From assembly GCA_016716235.1 (NCBI GenBank), contig JADJWS010000001.1, positions 1,240,001 to 1,304,000 on the forward strand: a stretch of 64,000 nt of DNA, given 5' to 3'. Both the position numbers and the translations under genes were made by a program. Shown here piece after piece: positions 40,256 to 48,071 of this stretch (position 1 is its first letter; every line of letters starts with the position of its first letter). The DNA is from Candidatus Defluviilinea gracilis (GTDB lineage: Bacteria; Chloroflexota; Anaerolineae; Anaerolineales; Villigracilaceae). The notes beneath the pieces are model-generated. The model saw only the letters and a list, made by a program, of their open reading frames with translations. It did no database searches and had not been told where the DNA came from.

Positions 40256-42168
40256 GTGCTCTTAAAGATAAGCAATGACGGTATTTGTTTTCTATGAAAC
40301 ACCTGCCATTCGATCATCAACACGAGCAACGCGAGCGCGGCGAGCCAGGTCCACAACTCGCGTTGACCGATCTGTTGCGCGACGGTGGGCGTGACGGTCG
40401 AACGCCCGACTTGAATCGATTCTCGCGGCTGAATGTTCGATTCGTTTTCGTCGAAAAGATTGACGGCGAAATATTCGACGCGATTGGAATCGCCGGAGAT
40501 GAAGTTGACCGCGTAGTAGCCGAGTTCGTCGGTTTGGGTGAAGGTCGGTTGATCGAGCGGGAGGGTATACGCCTGATTCGACGGCGAGGCGACGACGATG
40601 CGGTCCACATTCGATTGCGGCAGGATGGACAGGCTTTCGCCGGGCGTCAGTGATTGAGTCGCGTCGAAGGCGCTAGGCGGCGCGAGGTAGTTGATCAAAT
40701 TGGAAAAGAGAATCGGGTAGGCGATCTGGAGCGGGAGGTCGCTTTCTTTCAAGTCGAAGGCGAGCGCGGCGATGCGTTGACCTTTCGTCTCGCCCGCAAA
40801 CACGAGCGGACCCGCGTCTGATGCGATCAACGTCTCAGCCCATGCGGGGGTCTCGACAAGTTTCGCTTGCAGGATGTGGACGTTGCTCCAGTCCACAAAA
40901 TTGGTGAGCGCATGTTCCGTCACTTGCATATTCTTGAATTCGTTATACGCGCCGCCGACTTCAAAGAACGGATTGGACGATGGATTGATGAACAGCAGGT
41001 TCGCGTTCGGCAATTCGGGAGGAACGATGCCGTCGAAGATGTAGAGATCGAACGGGTCGTTGGGAATCTGAACCGTCCCGTCTGCGGCGGGCAATGCGCG
41101 GAAGGGTTGAATGCCGGGCAGTGAAGCAAGCAACTGCTCGAGGAACAAATTCCCTTTTGAGACGAGCAGGACGCGGCGAGAATTGGAGGCTTGAAAAACG
41201 GCGAAGGCGGTGTTGTCGAGGGGAAGCGAATCGAGGAAGTTTTGGGAACTTTGAGAGTTGGAGGGATTGAGAGAATTTAGAGAATTGGAAGAATTGGGGA
41301 TTGTGATGGTCGCTTTATAGATGCCGCTGTCGTTGGAGAGATCGTCGAGGGTGAGGCTTTCGCGAGAATTTGCAGACAAGGAGAGTTGACGCGCATCGAT
41401 GAGTTGATCGTTGAAATAAATGGAGAGCAAAACATTGCGGTCGGATGAATCGAAATTGGTGATTTCGGCGAACAACTGCGGGGATTTTTGCGCGGGGCGT
41501 AATGCCAATGCGGTGATGGCGAGATTGTTTTGCGATTCGCCGACGGGAATGAAGCGAATCTCTCCGGGCAAGGAGGGGAGTCCGCTTTCGGGCAAGCCGC
41601 CGTCTGAGACGATCACGATGGTCGAGTTGCCTCCCGCGCCTGCCGCAAGCGCGAAGGCGGATTCCCAATCGGCGACTCCTTGAGTCGCTTGCGCGTTATT
41701 GAGCGCTTGCCTCAGGAGGGTTTTGTCAGTTTCGGCGGCGATCAAGGTCTGGGGCTTCTCGGCGACCAGAATCAACGTCAGGGAAGAAGCGGGGGAGAGT
41801 CCGTTGATGAGGTCGAGGACCGAGTCACGCGCGGAGTCGAATCGAGTCGGGTTCCCATCCGTCGCGTTCATTGAAGCGGAGGCATCCAGCAGGACGATCA
41901 CCGATCCGCTGGCGACGACGGGGACTTGCAGGGCGGGGCGCGCGAGGGCAAAGACGAGCGCGGCGAGGATGAGCAGTTGCAGGAGCAGGAGCAGGTTGCG
42001 TTTGAGTTTTTGCCACGGCGCGTTGGCTTGTTGTTCGCGCAGAAGTTGTTGCCAGAGGAAAGTGGAAGAGACCTGTGCCTGCTTGCGGCGCAGTTTGAGC
42101 ATGTAAAGAAGAATAATGGGAATGGCGAGCGCGGCGAGGGTGAGGGCGAGGGGGGTGAGGAGGCGCAT
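40234..42168 (-). CDS. BatA-type N-terminal domain plus VWA membrane protein
   Basis: 644 residues from the ATG at 42168. N-terminal BatA domain: helix at 8-25, ALAIPIILLYMLKLRRK and STFLWQQLLREQQA, then a helix at 58-78 and a VWA domain with D95-x-S-x-S (DASAS). A GATase-like core (about 315-480: LFDLYIFDG, LLFINPSS) and a C-terminal helix near 615-632 follow. Residues about 280-298 (NSSNSLNSLNPSNSQSSQN) come from a repeat read in frame. The last residues (STLDADKR) and the stop come from the periodic repeat downstream. Role unknown. Confidence 0.85.
   Translation of the reverse strand: MRLLTPLALTLAALAIPIILLYMLKLRRKQAQVSSTFLWQQLLREQQANAPWQKLKRNLLLLLQLLILAALVFALARPALQVPVVASGSVIVLLDASASMNATDGNPTRFDSARDSVLDLINGLSPASSLTLILVAEKPQTLIAAETDKTLLRQALNNAQATQGVADWESAFALAAGAGGNSTIVIVSDGGLPESGLPSLPGEIRFIPVGESQNNLAITALALRPAQKSPQLFAEITNFDSSDRNVLLSIYFNDQLIDARQLSLSANSRESLTLDDLSNDSGIYKATITIPNSSNSLNSLNPSNSQSSQNFLDSLPLDNTAFAVFQASNSRRVLLVSKGNLFLEQLLASLPGIQPFRALPAADGTVQIPNDPFDLYIFDGIVPPELPNANLLFINPSSNPFFEVGGAYNEFKNMQVTEHALTNFVDWSNVHILQAKLVETPAWAETLIASDAGPLVFAGETKGQRIAALAFDLKESDLPLQIAYPILFSNLINYLAPPSAFDATQSLTPGESLSILPQSNVDRIVVASPSNQAYTLPLDQPTFTQTDELGYYAVNFISGDSNRVEYFAVNLFDENESNIQPRESIQVGRSTVTPTVAQQIGQRELWTWLAALALLVLMIEWQVFHRKQIPSLLIFKSTLDADKR
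41236..41302. repeat. GAGAATTGGAG-type repeat inside a coding sequence
   Basis: GAGAGTTGGAGGGATTGAGA and AGAATTGGAAGAATTGGGGA units. On the minus strand they encode an Asn/Ser-rich insert of about 19 residues in the BatA/VWA protein, with the frame kept. Confidence 0.7.
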
Positions 42169-42174
42169 AAGAAT

Positions 42175-42250
42175 TTTTAACCACGAAGGACACAACGGTC
42201 ACGAAGGATTCCTTTTAAATTCCTTTGTGCTCTTCGTGTCCTTTGTGTTT
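42175..42250. repeat. Periodic inverted repeat, CCACGAAGGACACAA type
   Basis: AACCACGAAGGACACAACGG (42179-42198) with CACGAAGGATT faces CTTCGTGTCCTTTGTGTT (42234-42251). It fills the junction between the DUF58 and BatA/VWA genes. Confidence 0.8.
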
Positions 42251-42253
42251 GAA

Positions 42254-43135
42254 TCATTTTACGAACCCCGCCCTTCTCATTTCAAGGAGCAGGATGTGGT
42301 CCCACGTTTGATTCGTGACCGCGTCGAGATAGCGGATGTTGCGTTTGCGGCATTCGGTCTGCGTGGATTGAATCCATGCGCGGGCGCGGGTTCGGTAGCG
42401 TTCGCGCAAGCCGCCGTCGAGCGAGACGTCTTGTGTTTGATTCGTTTCGATATCCACGAGTTGAAGATCGCCCGCGAGCGGCGGATCGAGTTCATCGGGC
42501 GCGAGGACGTGCACCAGCGCGGCTTCGTGCCCGCGTCCCATGAGCTGGCGCAGACCTGTTTCGTAGCCGTCGTTTGCAAAGAGGTCGGAGAGGAGGATGA
42601 CGAGTCCGGCGCGGCGCGGGAGGATGGAATAGTCGCGCATGGCGCGGTTGAGATTCGTTTCGCCGTCGGGTTCGATCTTTTCGAGGAAGCGGAACAGGCG
42701 CGCAAGCGAAGCGCCTCCGCGCGAGGGACCGAACTCCGCATCAACTTTGCCGTGTTGTAGAAATCCAACGGTCAGCACATCGCCGGACGCGAGCGTGATC
42801 GCGCCGAGTCCCGCCGCAAGTTTCAACGTGTATTGGAATTTATTTTCATCGCCCTCGCCCCAATCCATGGACTGCGACCCGTCGATCAAAATGTGAACGG
42901 CTAAATCTTCTTCCTCTTCGAGCAGTTTGATAAACGGACGCTCAAGCCGCGCGTAGATGTTCCAGTCCAAGCGGCGCAGATCGTCGCCGGGCGCGTAGTT
43001 GCGATAGTCGGCAAACTCCACGCTGGAGCCGCGCCGCGAGGAACGACGCTCGCCTTTCATCGCTCCACTGCGCACGCGCGAGGCGATGAGGGTGAGTTGA
43101 TTCAACTTGCGGAGGGTGGGTTCGTCGAAGAGCAT
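42254..43135 (-). CDS. DUF58 domain protein
   Basis: 293 residues from the ATG at 43135; the longer frame upstream crosses a repeat. The DUF58 signature is EFADYRNYAPGDDLRRLDWN (about 42-61), followed by a VWA-like core with ILIDGSQSM (DGSQS metal site) and LVILLSDLFAND. DUF58 proteins accompany MoxR ATPases and VWA proteins in complex assembly or maturation systems. The MoxR gene lies upstream in the same cluster, behind a 327-bp stretch full of repeats. Confidence 0.9.
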   Translation of the reverse strand: MLFDEPTLRKLNQLTLIASRVRSGAMKGERRSSRRGSSVEFADYRNYAPGDDLRRLDWNIYARLERPFIKLLEEEEDLAVHILIDGSQSMDWGEGDENKFQYTLKLAAGLGAITLASGDVLTVGFLQHGKVDAEFGPSRGGASLARLFRFLEKIEPDGETNLNRAMRDYSILPRRAGLVILLSDLFANDGYETGLRQLMGRGHEAALVHVLAPDELDPPLAGDLQLVDIETNQTQDVSLDGGLRERYRTRARAWIQSTQTECRKRNIRYLDAVTNQTWDHILLLEMRRAGFVK

Positions 43136-43462
43136 AAATTCAGAAGGATGAATGATGAAGGATGAAGGTGGAAAGTGGAAAGCGGAAAGTTTGTTTGATT
43201 CTAACTCGGTGGTTGAGTAGCGACGAACGAAGTGAGGAGCGTATCGAAACCACAGGTGCGCATACAAACTTTTGCAACAAGATTACTTTACGTCTTGGTG
43301 GTCTCGATACGCCCTTCGACTTCGCTACCGCTTCGACAGGCTCAGCGCGGCGGCTTCGCTCAGGACTACTCGACCACCGGGTACTTCTCAAAGTGTGTTT
43401 CTTAACCACGAAGGGTTTTTCGTGAGGTCTTAAAAACTTTGTGTTCTTCGTGCCCTTTGTGG
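43136..43462. other. Gene-free stretch made of repeats
   Basis: This gap between the DUF58 and MoxR genes consists almost wholly of repeats. They are GAAGGATGAATGATGAAGGA-type units at 43142-43190, the 182-bp MITE-like element at 43202-43383, and a CCACGAAGG/CCTTTGTGGT hairpin at 43403-43467. No coding sequence is seen. Confidence 0.7.
43202..43383. mobile_element. MITE-like element, 182 bp, copy 2
   Basis: Terminal repeats TAACTCGGTGGTTGAGTAG (43202-43220) and CTACTCGACCACCGGGTA (43366-43383) match with four differences. The inner pair is CGTATCGAAACCAC/GTGGTCTCGATACG. Layout, length and central GCAACAAGATTACTTT agree with the element at 20441-20617. Confidence 0.72.
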
Positions 43463-43467
43463 TTAAT
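43403..43467. repeat. Periodic inverted repeat, CCACGAAGG type
   Basis: TTAACCACGAAGGG faces CTTCGTGCCCTTTGTGGTTAA around a TCTTAAAAACT centre. It touches the stop codon region of the MoxR gene. Confidence 0.75.
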
Positions 43468-44443
43468 TGGTTTGGGGTTGAAGTTCAGCGAGGAGTTCAC
43501 CAATGACATCATCAGTGCGAATCCCCTCCGCCAAGCCGTCGAAGTTCAACAGCAGACGATGCCTCAGCGCGGCGGGGGCGACGGCTTTGATATCGTCGAA
43601 GGCGACGTTGAAACGGCCGTTCAAGAGCGCGGTCACTTTGGCGCCCAACGTCAACGCTTGCGCGCCGCGCGGCGAGACTCCGTAACGCGCAAATTGTTTT
43701 ACCAGCGGCGAACCGTTCGGGTCTTCGGGATGCGTGGCGAGCACCAAACGCGCGACAAAATCTTTGACGTGCGACGCCATCGGCACGCCGCGCGCCAGTT
43801 CGCGCATTTGCAAAATCTCCGCGCCGCTGACGACCTTATTCGCCGACGGAGACTCTTTGCCGGTTGTGCGATCCATGATCTCGACCATCTCATTCACGTT
43901 CGGCAGGTTCACGTTGACCTTGAAAAAGAAACGATCGAGTTGCGCTTCGGGAAGCGGATACGTTCCCTCCATCTCCAGCGGATTTTGAGTCGCCATCACG
44001 AAGAACGGCTCGTCGAGTCGGTAGGTCTGTTGCGCCGCCGTCACCGAAGTCTCTTGCATGGCTTCGAGCAGCGCGGATTGAGTCTTCGGCGTGGCGCGGT
44101 TGATCTCGTCCGCCAGAATCAAATTGGCGAACAACGGGCCGTGGCGGAAGCGAAACTCGCGCTGGCCGTTTTGGTCGCTGAGGATTTCCGTTCCGATAAT
44201 ATCGGCGGGCATCATGTCGGGCGTGAATTGGATGCGCGAAAATTTCAGATCCAACACATCGCCCAGCGTGCGGATGAGCATCGTCTTGCCGAGTCCCGGC
44301 ACGCCTTCGAGCAACACATGCCCACCCGCGAGGATGCTCACCAGCACATGCCGCACCACATCGCTTTGCCCGACGATGACTCGTCCCACCTCGGTTTCGA
44401 TGGCTTCGGCGCGCGCGCGGAATTGGTCAACGGTTAAGTTCAT
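43463..44443 (-). CDS. MoxR-family AAA+ ATPase
   Basis: 326 residues. Walker A GVPGLGKT (about 39-46), Walker B LILADEINRATPKTQSALLEAMQE, sensor 1 FVMATQNPLEMEGTYPLPEAQLDRF and a C-terminal lid domain. MoxR ATPases act as chaperones that mature or insert metal cofactors or remodel VWA-protein complexes. GGAGAG lies before the ATG. The DUF58, BatA/VWA and VWA/GATase genes follow on the strand, the usual partners. Confidence 0.93.
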   Translation of the reverse strand: MNLTVDQFRARAEAIETEVGRVIVGQSDVVRHVLVSILAGGHVLLEGVPGLGKTMLIRTLGDVLDLKFSRIQFTPDMMPADIIGTEILSDQNGQREFRFRHGPLFANLILADEINRATPKTQSALLEAMQETSVTAAQQTYRLDEPFFVMATQNPLEMEGTYPLPEAQLDRFFFKVNVNLPNVNEMVEIMDRTTGKESPSANKVVSGAEILQMRELARGVPMASHVKDFVARLVLATHPEDPNGSPLVKQFARYGVSPRGAQALTLGAKVTALLNGRFNVAFDDIKAVAPAALRHRLLLNFDGLAEGIRTDDVIGELLAELQPQTN

Positions 44444-44476
44444 GGTCTCTCCATGTACGACAAAATTAATTTTGTC

Positions 44477-46048
44477 TTACGGTTTCAACGAATCAAAATA
44501 ATTTTTCACGATCTGAATGAACGACGGCGGCACCGCGCCGCTTTCGATCGCCTCGTTATTCACCTGCTCATACTGCGAAAAAACTTCGTTATACGGAACC
44601 GTGCTTGCGCCGGGCTCGCCCGGCGTCGTCGGTCCCTGTCCGATCACATCGCCGCTGTTCGGATCAGACGGCGGCAGATTCACTTGCTCGCCGCCTTCGC
44701 CGCCCAACAATTGCGGCGCGTAAATTTGTTCGTAAGACGACTCACCGCCATCACCGGGACCATTGTTCTGCGCGATGGGATCACTGCCCGATTCGTTTCC
44801 GCTCTGGGACTCGCCCGATTCATTTCCGGACCCTGAGCCTGCGCCGCCATTCGCGGAGTTTTGCCCACCTTGATTCGCTTGACTCGCCTGCTGACCTCCG
44901 CCCGCCGCCAACACCTGCCCCGCGCCTTGTTGTAGTTGACTCGCCGCCTGGCTTGCGGCTTGCGACGATGCGACTTGCTGTCCCGCTTGCGCGAGAGATT
45001 GCGCGGCTTGATCCAATGCTTGTTGCGCCGAGGCGGTATCTCCGTTTTGCAACGCCTCCGCCGCTTGGTTCAGTTGATTCGCCAATTCGGGATTCGTAGA
45101 TTGAAGCGACTCTGCCATCGCGCTCAACTGTTCGGCGAGTTGCGCCTGTTCCTCTGCGCTCAACTGGCTAAGGTCCATGTTGGCGAGTTCGGTCGCGGCG
45201 TTGACCGTGTTGCCCTGCGCCAATTGCTCTCCCACCGATTCAAGCGGACTGCCGTTTTGATTCGCAAGTTGATTCCCCGCCTCTTTCAACGCCTCGCCCA
45301 TCTGTTGCGCCTGCGGGTCGGAGAGGGCTTGCAATTGTTCGCCGGTGTTCGTCAGCGTTGACACCGAGTTTTCCAACGAGGGATTATCCTGCAATGCCTG
45401 TTGCGCCTCTTTGAGTGGATCGGTGAGCGCTTGCTTTTGCTCCTCGGTTAACGTCTCGTTCGCTTCGATCTGTTGGATGATCTCTTCGATCTGGGTCACT
45501 TGTTCCTGCACGGCTTGTTCGACGGCGCGCGCCTGTTGCGCGGCTTGGAACATCGCCTCGCCGCGAAACCAGACGAGGGCGATCAGCGCGATGCACAACA
45601 GGGCAGTGATTGCTTCACGAGATTGGATTCTCAATGGAAACTCGCGGCGCGGGTTCACGTTGCGGGCGGCGGTCACCGCGTCGGCGAGTTGGCGGTGAAG
45701 AATCTCAGGCGAGACGAGGCTGGGGAGCCGAGTCAGTTCGACGGCGGTGCTGACGCGTTCGTCCAAATGGAAGAGCAGGTCGAAGCGGCGGGCGGCGTCG
45801 AGGGGACGAATCCGCCAGAGGGCGGCGGTCAATCCAAAAAGAATTGCGGCGAGGAGCGATGCCGAGAGGACGAGCGCGAGAAATTCAGCCCGCAAAATTT
45901 TGGCTTGATATAACATGAACGATCCGACGGCGAGCGATGCCAACATGCCGACGATGAAGCCGCGCAACGACCACGCGAGGGCGCGTTGCATTCGCAGGCG
46001 GCGAATCCATGCGTGGAGGGGCTGGTTTAGTTCGGAGATGGTTGACAT
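44477..46048 (-). CDS. Membrane protein with Gln/Ala-rich coiled coil
   Basis: 523 residues. Two helices at about 26-48 and 53-78, a conserved soluble stretch (LDAARRFDLLFHLDERVSTAVEL), and a third helix near 148-166 recall DUF4175-type proteins. Residues about 170-375 are a low-complexity coiled coil rich in Gln, Ala, Glu and Leu. Residues about 378-440 are Gly/Ser/Gln/Asn-rich and probably disordered. The end (NNEAIESGAVPPSFIQIVKNYFDSLKP) looks conserved. The gene is 4 bp from the ABC permease and 33 bp from moxR, so it belongs to the cluster. Confidence 0.7.
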   Translation of the reverse strand: MSTISELNQPLHAWIRRLRMQRALAWSLRGFIVGMLASLAVGSFMLYQAKILRAEFLALVLSASLLAAILFGLTAALWRIRPLDAARRFDLLFHLDERVSTAVELTRLPSLVSPEILHRQLADAVTAARNVNPRREFPLRIQSREAITALLCIALIALVWFRGEAMFQAAQQARAVEQAVQEQVTQIEEIIQQIEANETLTEEQKQALTDPLKEAQQALQDNPSLENSVSTLTNTGEQLQALSDPQAQQMGEALKEAGNQLANQNGSPLESVGEQLAQGNTVNAATELANMDLSQLSAEEQAQLAEQLSAMAESLQSTNPELANQLNQAAEALQNGDTASAQQALDQAAQSLAQAGQQVASSQAASQAASQLQQGAGQVLAAGGGQQASQANQGGQNSANGGAGSGSGNESGESQSGNESGSDPIAQNNGPGDGGESSYEQIYAPQLLGGEGGEQVNLPPSDPNSGDVIGQGPTTPGEPGASTVPYNEVFSQYEQVNNEAIESGAVPPSFIQIVKNYFDSLKP

Positions 46049-46052
46049 CGGT

Positions 46053-47003
46053 TTAACGGTCGGGGCGTTTGACCAATTGAATGCTGAAGAAGATCAGGAG
46101 CAGGGTGAAGCCTGTATAGAACAGGACGTAGACGATCCACGGCGAGGGGAGGTAGGTCGGTCCGTTCGAGCCGAATATTTGACTCGTCGTGTAGAACAAG
46201 TTTTGGTCTTCCACGAGGATCACTTCGCTGAGGATCGCCGCCATGAGGGGATTTGTGCTAACCAGCGCCCAGATGATGATACCCAGGATGTATTCGGTGA
46301 ATTGTTCGAGCATGCTGTTGTAGGAAAGCGCCTCGGTGTACGCGATGAGCATGAAGATGAACACGATCACGAGAAATGAAAAGAGGATCGCGGCATACGA
46401 GCTGACGGTGGCGGCGAGCGTCCGCTTGACCAGGCTGGAGAAGAAGATGCCCAGCGTGCAGAAGAAGACCGCGGTGACAACCAGCATCAATTCGGAAACG
46501 ATCAATTCGCCCAGACCAACGCCGCCCAATAAGAACGCGAGGCTTTGCAGGGGAACGGCGGTGAGGATCAATAGGAAGATGTAGGCAAAGGCGGAACCGA
46601 GTTTGCCCAGCACCAGCGAGCGCGCCGAGAGCAATGTGGTGCGCAGGAGTTCGTAGGTCTGGTGTTCGCGTTCGGAGGTGATCGCCCCGGCGGTGAGCCC
46701 GGGCGCGATGAAACTGACCAGCAAAAGTTCGAGCAGGACCACCGTGCCGAAGATGGCTTTACCGGCGTCCTGGCGGGCGCTTGCGTCAAAGGCGTAAGAA
46801 TAAGCCGGGGAGATAACGCTGTAGACAAACAGGATGAACATGGCGATCAGCCCGAGGTAGATGGTGAGCAGGACGAAGGCTTGCCCGCCGCGCATCCGTC
46901 CGCGCAGTTCTTTGAGGATGACCGGGTTGTCCATCAGGCGGCTGAGAATGCTCTGCCGCTCGATCTTTTTGGGGGCTTCGGGAATGGAGGTCGTAGATTC
47001 CAT
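46053..47003 (-). CDS. ABC-2 type transporter permease
   Basis: 316 residues from the ATG at 47003, which has AAGGAA upstream. The soluble start (ILSRLMDNPVILKELRGRMRGGQAF) is followed by six hydrophobic helices and ends TLLLIFFSIQLVKRPDR. ITSEREHQTYELLRTTLLSARSLVLGKLGSAF is the ABC-2 permease signature at the cytosolic loop. It forms a transporter with the ATPase encoded just upstream. A periodic repeat separates the two. Substrate unknown. Confidence 0.88.
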   Translation of the reverse strand: MESTTSIPEAPKKIERQSILSRLMDNPVILKELRGRMRGGQAFVLLTIYLGLIAMFILFVYSVISPAYSYAFDASARQDAGKAIFGTVVLLELLLVSFIAPGLTAGAITSEREHQTYELLRTTLLSARSLVLGKLGSAFAYIFLLILTAVPLQSLAFLLGGVGLGELIVSELMLVVTAVFFCTLGIFFSSLVKRTLAATVSSYAAILFSFLVIVFIFMLIAYTEALSYNSMLEQFTEYILGIIIWALVSTNPLMAAILSEVILVEDQNLFYTTSQIFGSNGPTYLPSPWIVYVLFYTGFTLLLIFFSIQLVKRPDR

Positions 47004-47029
47004 GTTGGTTCCTTGTAACACAGTTTCTT

Positions 47030-47105
47030 TCGTACACGGATTGCGCGGATGGACACGGATTTTTTGTTTCTTTCTCCGTGGAATCCGTGTAATCCGCGTC
47101 CCAAA
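47030..47105. repeat. Periodic inverted repeat, CACGGATT type
   Basis: TACACGGATTGCGCGGATGG and ACACGGATTTT face CCGTGGAATCCGTGTAATCC. It lies in the junction between ABC ATPase and permease genes. Confidence 0.78.
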
Positions 47106-47108
47106 AAT

Positions 47109-48071
47109 TTACGAAACGATCCCGCGCGTGGCGCGCATGAAGACCTCTTCGAGGTCTTGAGTCTCTTCGCTGAAGTGGACGATGGGGAGTCCCTGCGAGA
47201 CCAACGTGGAGAGAAGCGTTTGCAAAGAGGCGTCGTCGCCGCTGAACTCGGCTTCGAAGGATAGCCAGCCGGCTTTGCCCAGCCCATCCTGCGCGCGGGC
47301 GGCGAAGATGCCCGGCAATGCGGCGAGCGCGTTCTGCGCCTGCTCGACCTCGATCTGGTTCAGGAACGCGACGCGGATCAGACGATGCGGCATCGCTTTC
47401 TCGGTCAGTTCGTTGAGCGCGCCGAGCGCGACCAGTTTGCCGCCTTCCATGATTCCCACGCGGGTGCAGAGTTCCGCCACGTCGGCGAGGATGTGGCTGG
47501 AGAAGATGATCGTTTTTCCGAGACGCGCGATCTCCAGCAACAGTTCCCGGATCTCGACGCGGGCGCGAGGGTCCAAGCCGGAGGCGGGCTCGTCGAGGAT
47601 GAGAATGCTGGGATCGTGGATCAGGACGCGGGCGATGGAGAGGCGTTGCTTGAGTCCGCGCGAGAGGGTGTCTACCATGTCGTTGCGGCGGTGAGCGAGG
47701 TCCACCAGTTGAAGCAGGTCGTTGAGGAGGGTCTTTCGCTGGGCGGGGGGAATCTTGTAGCAGGCGCCGAAGAAGTCGAGGTACTCTTGCACGGTCATGT
47801 CGTTGTACACGCCGAACGAATCGGGCATGAAGCCGATCATGCGCCGCACGTCGCGGGGAGATTTGCGCACCGAATGTCCGCCTATGGTGATCTCGCCGCG
47901 GTCCGGCTGGAGCAGCGTGACGACCATGCGCATGGTGGTGGTTTTGCCAGCGCCGTTGGGACCGACCAATCCGAAGATCTCGCCGCTTTCGATGGAGAGG
48001 TTCACGTCGCTGACCGCGGGGCGGCGGGCGAAGTTCTTGCTGAGGTTTTTGATCTCGATGATCGCGCTCAT
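47109..48071 (-). CDS. ABC transporter ATP-binding protein
   Basis: 320 residues from the ATG at 48071, which overlaps the upstream stop by 4 bp (ATGA). Walker A GPNGAGKT, Q-loop around IGFMPDSFGVYND, signature LSRGLKQRLSIAR, Walker B ILILDEPASGLDP and H-loop FSSHILAD. The C-terminal part (about 215-320) is a DrrA-like extension with EDLEEVFMRATRG. It energises the permease downstream and is translationally coupled to the large secreted gene upstream. The arrangement recalls Gld-type ABC modules. Confidence 0.92.
   Translation of the reverse strand: MSAIIEIKNLSKNFARRPAVSDVNLSIESGEIFGLVGPNGAGKTTTMRMVVTLLQPDRGEITIGGHSVRKSPRDVRRMIGFMPDSFGVYNDMTVQEYLDFFGACYKIPPAQRKTLLNDLLQLVDLAHRRNDMVDTLSRGLKQRLSIARVLIHDPSILILDEPASGLDPRARVEIRELLLEIARLGKTIIFSSHILADVAELCTRVGIMEGGKLVALGALNELTEKAMPHRLIRVAFLNQIEVEQAQNALAALPGIFAARAQDGLGKAGWLSFEAEFSGDDASLQTLLSTLVSQGLPIVHFSEETQDLEEVFMRATRGIVS

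Noticed and set aside
42254..43267. Longer start of the DUF58 gene at 43267
   Set aside because: The added 44 codons are read from the MITE-like element and GGATGAA repeats; the family begins at the ATG at 43135.
46053..46379. Plus-strand frame near 45915-46379
   Set aside because: Antisense to the ABC permease; Glu/Asp/Arg-rich mirror sequence without a ribosome site.
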